Shown piece after piece: positions 9,195 through 17,880 of a stretch of DNA of 64,000 bases. The stretch's first letter is position 1; every line of letters starts with the position of its first letter. Made by a program: the position numbers and the translations under genes. This stretch comes from Streptomyces bicolor (GTDB lineage: Bacteria; Actinomycetota; Actinomycetes; Streptomycetales; Streptomycetaceae), in the NCBI RefSeq assembly GCF_000719285.1, contig NZ_JOFS01000001.1, positions 248,001 to 312,000 of the forward strand. Reading direction: 5' to 3'. The notes below the pieces were generated by a model. The model made no database searches and was not told where the DNA came from. It saw nothing but the letters and a program-made list of their open reading frames with translations.

Positions 9195-10974
9195 CCATCG
9201 CCGAGCCGCCGCCCCGCCGTGCCTTCTCGGCGGCGGCCAGCCACTTCCCGTTCGGCAGTCGCTGCACGCCGGTGGCCGCGCCGATCTCGGGGTTCTGCCG
9301 GAAGCCGTGCCCGATCGCCGCCAGCCGGTCCTTCAACGGGCTGTTCCACAGGCCCGGTTCGAGTTCGGTGGTGGTCTGGTTGCGCTGGCTGGCGCGGGGC
9401 GCGGCGATCGCGTCGACCAGCGGCAGACCGCGGTCGAGGAACCCGGTCAGCGTCTGGAGCACCGTGGTGATGATGGTGGCGCCACCGGGCGAGCCGAGCG
9501 CCACGACGGGCTTGTCGTGCCGGTCGAGCACGATGGTCGGGGACATCGAGGAGCGCGGCCGCTTGCCCGGGCCCGGCAGGTTCGGGTCGTGGACGGCCGG
9601 GCTCGCCGGGGTGAAGGAGAAGTCCGTCAGCTCGTTGTTGAGGATGAAGCCACGGCCCGGGACGGTGATGCCGCTGCCGCCGGTCTGCTCGATGGTCAGG
9701 GTGTACGAGACGACGTTGCCCCACTTGTCGGCCACCGTGAGGTGGGTCGTACTGTCGCCCTCGTACGTGGTCGGAGCCGCCGTGCCCCTCGCGTCGCAGG
9801 CCGCCGGGTCGCGCGGGTCGCCCGGCGCGACGGGGCTCGTCAGCACCGCGTCGTCCTTGATCAGGCACTCCCGCGAGTCGGCGTACCGCTGCGACAGCAG
9901 CTCCTTCGTCGGTACGTCCTCGAAGGCGGGGTCCCCGACCCAGCGCCCGCGGTCGGCGAACGCGATGCGGCTGGCCTCGATGTAGCGGTGCAGGTACTGG
10001 ACCTCGCTCGCCTTCGACAGGTCCGTGTTCTCCAGGATGTTGAGGGCCTCGCCGACCGTCGTGCCGCCGGAGGAGGAGGGCGCCATGGAGTAGACGCCGA
10101 GACCGCGGTACGAGGTCCTGGTGGGCGCCTGGAGCTTGGTGCGGTAGCCGGACAGGTCCTTGGCGGAGAGGTCGCCGGGGCGGGCGTTCCAGCCGGAACC
10201 CGGGTCCACGGGCGGGTGGTTGACCGTGTCGACGATGTCCTCGGCGATGTCACCCCGGTAGAGCGCGCCGACGCCGTTCCTCGCCAACTCGGCGTAGGTG
10301 CGGGCGAGATCGGGGTTCTTGAAGGTGGAGCCCACGACGGGGAGCGCGCCGTTCGGCAGGAACAGCTTCGCGGTGTCCGGGAAGTAGCGGAACCGGGTCT
10401 CGTTGGCGGCGGTCTGTGAGCGGAAGGTGTCGTCGACGGTGAAGCCGTCCCTGGCGAGCCGCTCGGCGGGCTTGAGCAGGGTGCCGAGCCCCTTGCTCCC
10501 CCACTTGTCCAGTGCCTTCTGCCAGGTGGCGGGCGTGCCCGGGGTCCCGACGCTCAGGCCGCTGCTGACGGCCTCGGCGAACGGGATGGCCGTGCCGTTC
10601 TCCACGAAGAGCTGGTCGTCGGCGGTCAGCGGCGCGGTCTCGCGGCCGTCGATGGTCTGCACCGTACGGGACCTGGCGTCGTAGTAGACGAAGTAGCCGC
10701 CTCCGCCGATGCCGGCGGAGTAGGGCTCGGTGACGCCGAGCGCGGCGGCCGTGGCCACGGCGGCGTCGACCGCGTTGCCGCCCTTGCGCAGGACCTCGAT
10801 GCCCGCTGCCGAGGCGTCCGGGTCGACGCTGGCGACCGCACCGCCGTAGCCGACGGCCACGGGGACCTTCTCGGCGGGGCTGCTCTGTGCGCCGGGGGGC
10901 GCCGCCGCTCCCACCGACACCACGGCGACCGAGACCGCCAGGACCGACAGTTTCCGCGCGACAGAGCGACGCAT
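9175..10974 (-). CDS. ggt: Secreted gamma-glutamyltransferase
   Basis: About 599 residues. I place the start at the ATG at 10974, five bases behind a GGAGG site; the GTG at 10980 lies inside that site. An N-terminal signal peptide (RRSVARKLSVLAVSVAVVSVGAAAPPGAQS) directs export. The body is a complete Ntn-hydrolase GGT: GGNAVDAAVATAAALGVTEP, GGGGYFVYYD, PSSSGGTTVGEALN, and the self-cleavage and catalytic threonine in EGDSTTHLTVAD (about residue 405). The downstream GSPGGATIITTVLQ region is also conserved. It cleaves gamma-glutamyl bonds of glutathione and related peptides outside the cell. It stands alone and converges on the clp gene. Confidence 0.92.
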   Translation of the reverse strand: MRRSVARKLSVLAVSVAVVSVGAAAPPGAQSSPAEKVPVAVGYGGAVASVDPDASAAGIEVLRKGGNAVDAAVATAAALGVTEPYSAGIGGGGYFVYYDARSRTVQTIDGRETAPLTADDQLFVENGTAIPFAEAVSSGLSVGTPGTPATWQKALDKWGSKGLGTLLKPAERLARDGFTVDDTFRSQTAANETRFRYFPDTAKLFLPNGALPVVGSTFKNPDLARTYAELARNGVGALYRGDIAEDIVDTVNHPPVDPGSGWNARPGDLSAKDLSGYRTKLQAPTRTSYRGLGVYSMAPSSSGGTTVGEALNILENTDLSKASEVQYLHRYIEASRIAFADRGRWVGDPAFEDVPTKELLSQRYADSRECLIKDDAVLTSPVAPGDPRDPAACDARGTAAPTTYEGDSTTHLTVADKWGNVVSYTLTIEQTGGSGITVPGRGFILNNELTDFSFTPASPAVHDPNLPGPGKRPRSSMSPTIVLDRHDKPVVALGSPGGATIITTVLQTLTGFLDRGLPLVDAIAAPRASQRNQTTTELEPGLWNSPLKDRLAAIGHGFRQNPEIGAATGVQRLPNGKWLAAAEKARRGGGSAMVVRPAS

Positions 10975-11091
10975 CCGCACCTCCAGTCAAGGGCTGTTGG
11001 CGCAGCCTATTCGATCGCCATGCCCTCGTCAGGAGCGCACGGAGACCTGTCTCGAACAACGGTTTGCGTTCGCCCGCTACCATGCGCGCCC

Positions 11092-11850
11092 ATGAATGAC
11101 GACGTGCGCAACATCGTCCTGGGCGTGGTCGCGGCCGGCATCAGTGCCGCGCTCGGCTGGCTTGCCCGCACCTACCTGTGGAAGCGCAAGCTCCGCCGCA
11201 AGCAGGCGTTCTTCGGGCTGCCCGACAACGCGGAGTCCTTGCTGGTGGTCAACCGCGGCGCCGGCGGGCCCGAGCTGACGGTGATGCGGTACGACGTGTT
11301 CGCACTGCTCGAACTCGCCGCCCTGATCAAGGACTGCAACGCCCACGCCCAGATCGTCCCGCACGACGCGGCACGCCAGGGCTTCGGCGAACGCACCGAG
11401 TTCTGTGTCGGCGGCCCGGCGTCGAACCGCCGCATGATGGCCCACCTGGCCTCGCTGCTGCCCGGGGTACGGGTGAACGTCGACGCCGACCCCAGCCCGG
11501 ACCGGGGCGCCTTCCAGGTCGGCTCCGAGCGCTACCGGGTGGAGGTCGGCAAGGAGGAGTACGCGCTGATCGCCCGGCTCACCGTCGGTGAGAGCCAGGG
11601 CACCCGGCCCGTCTTCCTCTTCTGCGGGCAGACCTCGATCACCAACCAGGCCGCCACCCGCTACCTCGCCCGCAACCACGAGCGGCTGTCCCGCAAGCAC
11701 GGCAACAACTCCTTCGTCCTGCTGCTGAAGGTGGTCAACTCGCAGGCGTACGGCCCGGATGTGGTGGAGCTGGTGGCGGACGTGACACGGGCGGCGCAGG
11801 CACCCCTGCCGACACCAGCGGCTCCGCGCAATTCTCACCGCGCCTCCTGA
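11092..11850 (+). CDS. Conserved hypothetical membrane-anchored protein
   Basis: 252 residues from the ATG at 11092. A single N-terminal transmembrane segment (about residues 6-30, VLGVVAAGISAALGWLARTYLW) is followed by a basic KRKLRRK patch that should keep the rest in the cytoplasm. The soluble domain of about 210 residues contains alternating beta and alpha stretches (ESLLVVNRG, VFALLELAALIKDC, PVFLFCGQTSITNQAATRYLARN, FVLLLKVVNS), suggesting a Rossmann-like fold. I do not recognise a family or catalytic motif. The gene is divergent from ggt and followed by a GTTAC-rich intergenic region. Confidence 0.75.
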   Translation: MNDDVRNIVLGVVAAGISAALGWLARTYLWKRKLRRKQAFFGLPDNAESLLVVNRGAGGPELTVMRYDVFALLELAALIKDCNAHAQIVPHDAARQGFGERTEFCVGGPASNRRMMAHLASLLPGVRVNVDADPSPDRGAFQVGSERYRVEVGKEEYALIARLTVGESQGTRPVFLFCGQTSITNQAATRYLARNHERLSRKHGNNSFVLLLKVVNSQAYGPDVVELVADVTRAAQAPLPTPAAPRNSHRAS

Positions 11851-11855
11851 GGTCC

Positions 11856-11927
11856 GTTACATTCCAGTAATCGTTACTGCCACGTAACTTACCCACGGGT
11901 TACTTGCGGTAAGGGACCCCGGTTACC
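11856..11927. promoter_or_regulatory. Array of GTTAC/GTAAC half-sites upstream of secreted CocE-type hydrolase
   Basis: Within 72 bases there are GTTAC (11856-11860), GTAA (11867-11870), GTTAC (11873-11877), GTAAC (11884-11888), GTTAC (11899-11903), GGTAA (11908-11912) and GGTTACC (11921-11927). They are arranged mostly as facing pairs, about 40 bases ahead of the GTG at 11967. The last pair, CGGTAA with TTACCG, could also form a weak hairpin behind the preceding gene. An operator array is inferred. Confidence 0.45.
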
Positions 11928-11966
11928 GTTCGGTCACTTTGTACTGACACGAGTAGGGAGTGACCC

Positions 11967-13535
11967 GTGGGACATCCTCGCAAGGCCCTGCGTACGACCG
12001 CCGTGGGCGCCGTCTCCGCGACTCTGATCGCCGGTAGCGCCCTCGGGCTCGCCCCCGCCGCCCAGGCGGCCACGAACGACGTCCGCTTCGTCGACATCAC
12101 CGGCGACGGCGGCACCACCCTCAAGGCGAACGTCATCACCCCGGCCGGCGCCGACGGCACGCGCCGCTACCCGCTGCTCGTGCTGCCCACGAGCTGGGGC
12201 CTGCCCCAGGTCGAGTACTTCGCGCAGGCCCAGAAGCTCGCGGACTCGGGCTATGTGGTGGTCAGTTACAACGTGCGCGGCTTCTGGCAGTCGGGCGGCG
12301 AGATAGAAGTGGCGGGCCCGCCCGACATAGCCGACGCGTCCAGGGTCATCGACTGGGCGCTCGCCAACACCCCGGCCGACGCGCAGCACATCGGCATGGC
12401 GGGCGTCTCGTACGGCGCCGGCATCAGTCTGCTGACCGCCGCGCACGACAAACGCGTCAGGGCGGTCGCCGCCCTCAGCGGCTGGGCCGACCTCATCGAC
12501 TCGATCTACTCCGGCCGCACCCAGCACGTCCAGGCGGCGGCAGTGCTGGACGGCGCGAGCCTCGTCACCGGCCGCCAGAGCGCCGAAGTCCGGCAGATCT
12601 TCGACGACTTCTACGCCTCCAACCTGTCCAAGGAACAGGACATGATCAATTGGGGGAAGAAACGTTCGGTCGCTTCATACGTGGACCAACTGAACAAGAA
12701 CGGCGCCGCGGTCATGATGGCCAACGCATGGGGCGACACGATCTTCCCGCCCAACCAGTCCGCGGACCTCTACGAGAAGCTGACCGGCCCGAAGCGACTG
12801 GAATTCCGGCCCGGCGACCACGCCACCGCCGAGATGACCGGACTGTTCGGCCTGCCCAACGACGTCTGGACGGACACCCACCGCTGGTTCGACCACTACC
12901 TCAAGGGTTCGGACAACGGCATCAACCGCGAACTGCCCGTGCGGCTCAAGTCCCGCTCCACGGGCGGCTACGAGGGCTACCCGGACTGGAAGTCGGTCGG
13001 TGCGACGAACAAGAAGATCGCCCTCGCCGGCACGACCACCATCCACACGAACGTCAACTCGGGCGCTGACGGCGGGGTCGTCTTCCTGTCCAGCATCCTC
13101 GACCAGGTGGCCCAACTGCCCCCGGTGGCCTCGATCCCGCTGATCCCCCGGCTCTGGGCGGGCGTATGGCAGTCGGAGAAGTACGCCACGGCCCAACGCG
13201 TGCGCGGCACGGCGAAGTTGCACACCACCGTCACCCCGACGAAGGAGAGCGGCACCCTCGTCGCCTACCTCTACGACGTCGGCCCGCTCGGCCTCGGCAA
13301 GCTGGTGAGCACCGCGCCGTACACCTTCCACGGGCGTACGCCCGGAAAGCCGTTCAGCGTCGACCTGGAGCTGTACTCCACGGCCTACGACGTCCCGGCG
13401 GGGCACCGGCTCGCCCTGGTCGTCGACACCGTCGACCCGCTCTACATCGAGCACAACCCGTCCGGCGCGCGGCTGACCTTCTCCTCGCCGGCGAACGACC
13501 CGTCATACGTGTCGATTCCACTGCGCGAACAGTGA
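11967..13535 (+). CDS. Secreted CocE/NonD-type (S15) alpha/beta hydrolase
   Basis: 522 residues, GTG start. The signal peptide runs to about residue 35 (RKALRTTAVGAVSATLIAGSALGLAPAAQA). An X-Pro dipeptidyl-peptidase S15-like hydrolase domain carries the nucleophile in GVSYGAG (about residue 153), an Asp in NAWGDTIFPPNQ (about 255) and a His in GDHATAEM (about 287). A C-terminal jelly-roll (CocE C-terminal) domain ends in RLTFSSPANDPSYVSIPL. It is exported and may cleave Xaa-Pro peptides or esters. A terminator-like hairpin follows at 13587-13602. Confidence 0.88.
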   Translation: MGHPRKALRTTAVGAVSATLIAGSALGLAPAAQAATNDVRFVDITGDGGTTLKANVITPAGADGTRRYPLLVLPTSWGLPQVEYFAQAQKLADSGYVVVSYNVRGFWQSGGEIEVAGPPDIADASRVIDWALANTPADAQHIGMAGVSYGAGISLLTAAHDKRVRAVAALSGWADLIDSIYSGRTQHVQAAAVLDGASLVTGRQSAEVRQIFDDFYASNLSKEQDMINWGKKRSVASYVDQLNKNGAAVMMANAWGDTIFPPNQSADLYEKLTGPKRLEFRPGDHATAEMTGLFGLPNDVWTDTHRWFDHYLKGSDNGINRELPVRLKSRSTGGYEGYPDWKSVGATNKKIALAGTTTIHTNVNSGADGGVVFLSSILDQVAQLPPVASIPLIPRLWAGVWQSEKYATAQRVRGTAKLHTTVTPTKESGTLVAYLYDVGPLGLGKLVSTAPYTFHGRTPGKPFSVDLELYSTAYDVPAGHRLALVVDTVDPLYIEHNPSGARLTFSSPANDPSYVSIPLREQ

Positions 13536-13835
13536 TCTCCGGCCGGCGCCGGACGGGTATGGCTCTATGACTGCTGCCCCCTGCCGCCCCTGGACCCAGG
13601 GGCCGTGGGGGGATCCCCACCCGGCAGCAGCGTCCCTGGTCGCGGCCGAGGCGAACGCCACGGCCTTGGGGACGGACGGAACATCGTAGTCGAGGTCCGA
13701 CGCGGGGAGGATTCCGGTGCGGTCGATGATGACGCCGACCATGCTCAGCCCCCAGTCGCGTTCTGCCGTATAGCGGTCGCCGCAAACTATCCGGGTCGGC
13801 ACCCACTGGAGAGGCGACACGCACTTTTCGGACAT
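13503..13835 (-). CDS. Doubtful small ORF, hypothetical
   Basis: 110 codons from an ATG at 13835. The first ~70 residues (MSEKCVSPLQWVPTRIVCGD, then DWGLSMVGVIIDRTGILPASD) look protein-like. The C-terminal part crosses the terminator hairpin and the end of the convergent hydrolase gene. No ribosome site is visible. It may be the remnant of a small gene or chance coding. Confidence 0.3.
   Translation of the reverse strand: MSEKCVSPLQWVPTRIVCGDRYTAERDWGLSMVGVIIDRTGILPASDLDYDVPSVPKAVAFASAATRDAAAGWGSPHGPWVQGRQGAAVIEPYPSGAGRRSLFAQWNRHV
13587..13602. terminator. Short GC-rich hairpin after the CocE-type gene
   Basis: CCCCTGG (13587-13593) and CCAGGGG (13596-13602) form a 7-bp stem. It lies about 50 bases after the hydrolase stop, with no clear U-run. 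Confidence 0.4.
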
Positions 13836-13899
13836 AAGCCGTATTTACGGCGCCCTTATCTCGCCGTACACCCTTCGCCTCAGCGCACGGGCCGGCGCC

Positions 13900-14307
13900 T
13901 CACGCCTCCGCGACTTCCGCGTACAGCTGCGACAGCTCCGGCACCCCGTTCACGGCCCACTCCCGCCCCGAGGACACGACATCGAACTCACGGCCGGAGG
14001 ACAGCCGGACGACCGGCTGACCGTCCGGCCAGATCTCCCAGGCGGCCCCGGGCACGGTACGCACGATGACGGTGCCGAGATACAGCCCGGCGTCATTGCC
14101 CAGCCAGGGCAGAATCTCCTCGTCGTCCCGCCAGCGCGGCAGCAACTGGTCGAGCGCCTCCAACGAGGCCGCGGTGTCGTCGAGTTGGATCCCCGCCCGG
14201 GACGCGTGGGAACGCAGGAGTTCGCACTCGGAGAGCAGTTCGGCGATGCCCTCGGGGTCGGGGGCCCCGCGCTTCTCGGGCCGGTGGCCCAGAAAAGGGA
14301 TCTTCAT
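13900..14307 (-). CDS. DUF6278-type small protein
   Basis: 135 residues, ATG start. It is soluble and acidic, with a helical N-terminal half (GIAELLSECELLRSHASRAGIQLDD) and a beta-rich C-terminal half (LYLGTVIVRTVPGAAWEIWPDGQPVVRLSSGREFDVVS). This pattern matches the streptomycete DUF6278 family as I remember it. Members have no known function. The gene is divergent from the SGNH hydrolase. Confidence 0.75.
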   Translation of the reverse strand: MKIPFLGHRPEKRGAPDPEGIAELLSECELLRSHASRAGIQLDDTAASLEALDQLLPRWRDDEEILPWLGNDAGLYLGTVIVRTVPGAAWEIWPDGQPVVRLSSGREFDVVSSGREWAVNGVPELSQLYAEVAEA

Positions 14308-14524
14308 ACGTCAAGCGTGTCATTCGTACTGCCGAACGCACCACAGGCGCGCGGGCCGTCGATTCCGGTCGAGTTCACGCCGACTTCGGGCATGGCTCGT
14401 TGACGGGTCACGGGTGCCTCTCTAACTTCTCGGTGCGTCTTGCGTCCCGACTGAGGGTCTCGTCCCAACTTGTCATGAGCAGTCATACGTAGTCCTGAGC
14501 GGTCGTGAACGGGAGGAGTCGGAG

Positions 14525-16291
14525 TTGCGCCGATGTGTGTGGGGGTCCACGGTCGTCCTCGCTCTCTTCGCGGCCCTGGTGCCGGGGGTCTCCGCACAGG
14601 CGGCCCCCGAGCGCAGAGCCGCGCCGCTCCCGCTGGAGCGGCTCTTCGACAACATGGCGGTCAGTGACGACGCCCGGCCCTCGGAGGGGAACTTCGACGG
14701 GTCGGGCGCCTCCCTGTCGGCGCAGGATCTCTCGGCGGCGGGCTGGACACCCGGGCGTGCGCTCACCGTGCAGGGCGCCCGGCTGACCTGGCCGAAGCGG
14801 CAGCCGGGCGAGGCGGACAACGTCCGGGCCGACGGCCAGGAGGTGCGGGTGCGCGGCCGCGGCGACGCGCTCGCGTTCCTGGTGGCCGGCACCGACGGCA
14901 CCGACGTCGGCGGAACCGGGACGGTGCGGTACACCGACGGCACCTGGTCCGGCTACCGTCTGACCGCCCCCGACTGGCGCACCGGCCCGCTCGCCACCAA
15001 GGCGGTCGCCCTGCCGCACATCAACACGCCCACCGGTCAACTCGCCGAGCGCGCACGCCTGTACGTCATGACCGTGCCGCTCTCGCCGGGACGCCAGGTC
15101 GCCTCGGTACGGCTGCCGCACGCGATGGGGCTGCATGTGTTCGCGCTCGCCGTACGCTCCCCCGCTCCGGGCTGGACGGGGAGTTGGGCGGCCGCGACGG
15201 GCGGCTATCCGACCGTGGGGCCGTGGACCGACCGGACGTTGCGGCTGGTCGTGCACACCTCGGCGGGCGGGCCGCGGGTACGGCTGCGGTTCGACAACAC
15301 CTTCGCGGCGGCGCCGGTGCGGATCGGAAGCGCCACCGTGGCGGTGCAGCGGACGGGCGCGGCGGCGCGTGGCAGGCCGGCCGCGGTGACCTTCGGGGGC
15401 GCGACGGGCGTCGTGATCCCGGCAGGGGCGCAGGCGTACAGCGATCCCCTCGACTTCGACGCGCCCGCGGACACCAATCTGCTGGTCAGCTTCCATCTGC
15501 CGGGGACAGTGCCGGCGGCACCGGTGCACCGGCTCGCGCAGCAACGGTCGTATGTGAGCGGGCCGGGCGACCATACGGCGGACGGCTCGGCGACGCCGTA
15601 CGGCACGGTCCTGACCAGCTGGCCGCTGCTGACCGGCGTCGACGTGGGCGGTGGGACCGGGTCCGTGGTGCTGCTGGGGGACTCGATCACGGACGGCGAC
15701 AAGTCCACGGTGGACGCCAACCGACGCTGGCCCAACGTGCTGGCCACCCGGCTGCTGAAGCAGACCGAGGTCCCGCACTACGGGGTGCTCAACCAGGGGA
15801 TCTCCGGCAACCGCGTGGTCAGCGACCGCTATCCCGGTGACGGGGTGTCGACCGACACCGCCGGTGTCAGCGCCCTGTACCGGTTCGACCGGGATGTCCT
15901 GGCCCAGACGTCCGCGCGTACGGCGGTGGTGTTCCAGGGCATCAACGACGTGCGGTGGCAGACCACGGCCGAGCAGGTCATCGCGGGGCTGCGGGAGATC
16001 GCCGACCGGGGGCACGCACGGGGGCTGCGGATGCTGGTGGCGACGATCCTGCCGTGCGAGGGGGAGGCGCGTTGTACGGCGGCCGTTGACGCCGAGCGCT
16101 CCGCGGTGAACGCGTGGATCCGGGGTGCCGGGGTGTTCGACGGCGTGCTCGACTTCGATGCCGTGGTTCGGGATCCGGCGCGGCCCTCCCGGATGCTTCC
16201 CGAGTACGACAGTGGGGATCATCTGCATCCGGGGGACGCGGGGCTGGCTGCGCTGGCCGATTCGGTGGATCTCCAGGCGCTGGTGCCCTGA
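14525..16291 (+). CDS. Secreted SGNH/GDSL hydrolase
   Basis: 588 residues. The TTG start at 14525 is supported by GGGAGGAG about five bases upstream and by the signal peptide that follows directly (RRCVWGSTVVLALFAALVPGVSAQAA). The first ~330 residues form beta-rich modules. The C-terminal ~200 residues are an SGNH hydrolase: block I VLLGDSITDG (Ser nucleophile), block III QGINDVRW (Asn) and block V GDHLHPGDAG (Asp and His). It probably deacetylates or de-esterifies a polysaccharide or lipid outside the cell. It converges on exonuclease III with a gap of only 20 bases. Confidence 0.9.
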   Translation: MRRCVWGSTVVLALFAALVPGVSAQAAPERRAAPLPLERLFDNMAVSDDARPSEGNFDGSGASLSAQDLSAAGWTPGRALTVQGARLTWPKRQPGEADNVRADGQEVRVRGRGDALAFLVAGTDGTDVGGTGTVRYTDGTWSGYRLTAPDWRTGPLATKAVALPHINTPTGQLAERARLYVMTVPLSPGRQVASVRLPHAMGLHVFALAVRSPAPGWTGSWAAATGGYPTVGPWTDRTLRLVVHTSAGGPRVRLRFDNTFAAAPVRIGSATVAVQRTGAAARGRPAAVTFGGATGVVIPAGAQAYSDPLDFDAPADTNLLVSFHLPGTVPAAPVHRLAQQRSYVSGPGDHTADGSATPYGTVLTSWPLLTGVDVGGGTGSVVLLGDSITDGDKSTVDANRRWPNVLATRLLKQTEVPHYGVLNQGISGNRVVSDRYPGDGVSTDTAGVSALYRFDRDVLAQTSARTAVVFQGINDVRWQTTAEQVIAGLREIADRGHARGLRMLVATILPCEGEARCTAAVDAERSAVNAWIRGAGVFDGVLDFDAVVRDPARPSRMLPEYDSGDHLHPGDAGLAALADSVDLQALVP

Positions 16292-16311
16292 CCCGTCGGG
16301 GCCGGCCCTTC

Positions 16312-17091
16312 CTACACGTCCAGGTCGACCACGACCGGCGCATGGTCCGACGCGCCCTTGCCCTTGCGCTCCTCGCGGTCCACGTAGGCGTCGGTGACCG
16401 CCTTGGAGAACGCCTCGTTGCCGTACACCAGGTCGATGCGCATGCCGCGGTTCTTGGGGAAGCAGAGCTGGCGGTAGTCCCAGTACGTGAACGGGTGCTC
16501 GTACTTGAGGGGGCGCGGGACCACATCGGACAGGCCCGACTCGCGCAGGGAGGCGAGGGCGGCGCGCTCTGCGGGGGTGACGTGGGTGAGGCCCTCGAAG
16601 GCGGTCACGTCGTAGACGTCGTCGTCCGTCGGGGCCACGTTGTAGTCGCCCATCACCGCGAACGGGCGGCTGCCGCCCGCGTCGCCCGCGACAGCCGCCT
16701 TGAGGGCCTCGAACCACTGGAGCTTGTAGGCGTAGTGGGGGTGGTCCACCTCACGGCCGTTGGGCACGTAGACCGACCAGACGCGGACCGGGCCGCAGGT
16801 CGCGGAGATGGCGCGGGGCTCCACCACGCCGTCGTAGCCGGGATCGCCGGGCACACCCTTGACGACGTCCTTGAGGCCGACGCGGGAGAGCACCGCCACG
16901 CCGTTCCACCGCCCGGTGGCGTTGACCGCCGCCTCGTAGCCGAGGTCGCGCAGCGGGTCGATCGGGAACTGGTCCTCGGCGACCTTGGCCTCTTGGAGGC
17001 ACAGCACGTCGGTGCCGCTGCTCTCCAGCCAGGCCAGGAGCCTCGGCAGGCGGGCGGTGATCGAGTTCACGTTCCAGGTCGCGATGCGCAT
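16312..17091 (-). CDS. xthA: Exodeoxyribonuclease III (AP endonuclease)
   Basis: 259 residues from the ATG at 17091, where the conserved MRIATWNVNSI begins; the longer open frame upstream is Pro/Gly-rich and not part of the family. Endonuclease/exonuclease/phosphatase motifs: LCLQEAKV (Glu metal ligand), VYVPNG, MGDYNVAPTDDDVYD (Asp/Asn), YTYWDYR-like FTYWDYRQLCFPKNRGMRIDL and SDHAPVVVDLD (catalytic Asp-His). It removes nucleotides from 3' ends and incises abasic sites in base-excision repair. The gene downstream on the right, an MBL hydrolase, is co-directional. Confidence 0.93.
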   Translation of the reverse strand: MRIATWNVNSITARLPRLLAWLESSGTDVLCLQEAKVAEDQFPIDPLRDLGYEAAVNATGRWNGVAVLSRVGLKDVVKGVPGDPGYDGVVEPRAISATCGPVRVWSVYVPNGREVDHPHYAYKLQWFEALKAAVAGDAGGSRPFAVMGDYNVAPTDDDVYDVTAFEGLTHVTPAERAALASLRESGLSDVVPRPLKYEHPFTYWDYRQLCFPKNRGMRIDLVYGNEAFSKAVTDAYVDREERKGKGASDHAPVVVDLDV

Positions 17092-17147
17092 GCCTGACAA
17101 CCTACCGGGCGGGACTGACAACCCGGCCCCGCCCGGGGTGGGACCGC

Positions 17148-17783
17148 TCACACCCGCGCAGAGTCCCCCGGCGTCAGGCGCAGGTGCTCCGCGCCGCCGA
17201 GGCCGCCGATCTGACGGTCGTAGATCGGCCGGGCAAGATCGGTGAGCAGGGCGTCGTGGATGTCGTAGGCGCGCTGCGGCTTGACCTCGCGGACGTAGTC
17301 GATGACCTCCGAGATCTTGTTCCAGGGGGCCATGACCGGCAGCATCAGCGTCTCCACCGGGTGGTCGGGAACGGTGAGGGCGTCGCCCGGGTGGAAGACG
17401 CGGCCGCCGTCGACGAGGTAGCCGACGTTGGTGATGCGCGGGATGTCCGGGTGGATCACGGCGTGCAGTTCGCCGTGGACCTGGACGTCGAAGCCGGCCG
17501 CGGTGAAGGTGTCGCCGTGGCCGACGGTGTGCACGCGGCCCGGGAAGGCCGACGCGATCTTCTCCGCGACCGACGTCAGGGTCCAGATCTCGGCGGCCGG
17601 GTTGGCCTCCATGGCCGCGCGCAGGCGGAGTTCGTCGAAGTGGTCGGGGTGCTCGTGTGTGACGAGGATCGCATCCGCGCCGAGCGCGGCGTCCTCCTCG
17701 CTGAATCCCCCGGGGTCGAGGACGAGCGTCCGTCCGTCCTTTTCGAGCCGGACGCAGGCGTGCGACTTCTTCGTGAGCTTCAT
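17148..17783 (-). CDS. MBL-fold metal-dependent hydrolase
   Basis: 211 residues from the ATG at 17783. It is a UlaG-like beta-lactamase-fold hydrolase with the metal motif THEHPDHFDE (HxHxDH), a second His in VHGELHAVIH, an Asp in FHPGDAL and a C-terminal His in YDIHDALLTD. The compact size and opening KLTKKSHACVRLEKDGRTLVLDPGG are typical of small UlaG-like proteins common in actinobacteria, substrate unknown. It is upstream of xthA on the same strand with a ~57-base gap. Confidence 0.88.
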   Translation of the reverse strand: MKLTKKSHACVRLEKDGRTLVLDPGGFSEEDAALGADAILVTHEHPDHFDELRLRAAMEANPAAEIWTLTSVAEKIASAFPGRVHTVGHGDTFTAAGFDVQVHGELHAVIHPDIPRITNVGYLVDGGRVFHPGDALTVPDHPVETLMLPVMAPWNKISEVIDYVREVKPQRAYDIHDALLTDLARPIYDRQIGGLGGAEHLRLTPGDSARV

Positions 17784-17880
17784 GGGTCCATCCTGGCGCG
17801 CGGCCATGGCGGACGCTCGCACCGGCGGGTGCTCACCGTCGTGGATGCTCACACCCGCGGATGCCCGCCGCCGCGGCCGC

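Noticed and set aside
14483..16717. 744-codon minus-strand open frame opposite the SGNH hydrolase
   Set aside because: The plus strand has signal peptide and all SGNH blocks; the reverse frame is compositionally biased.
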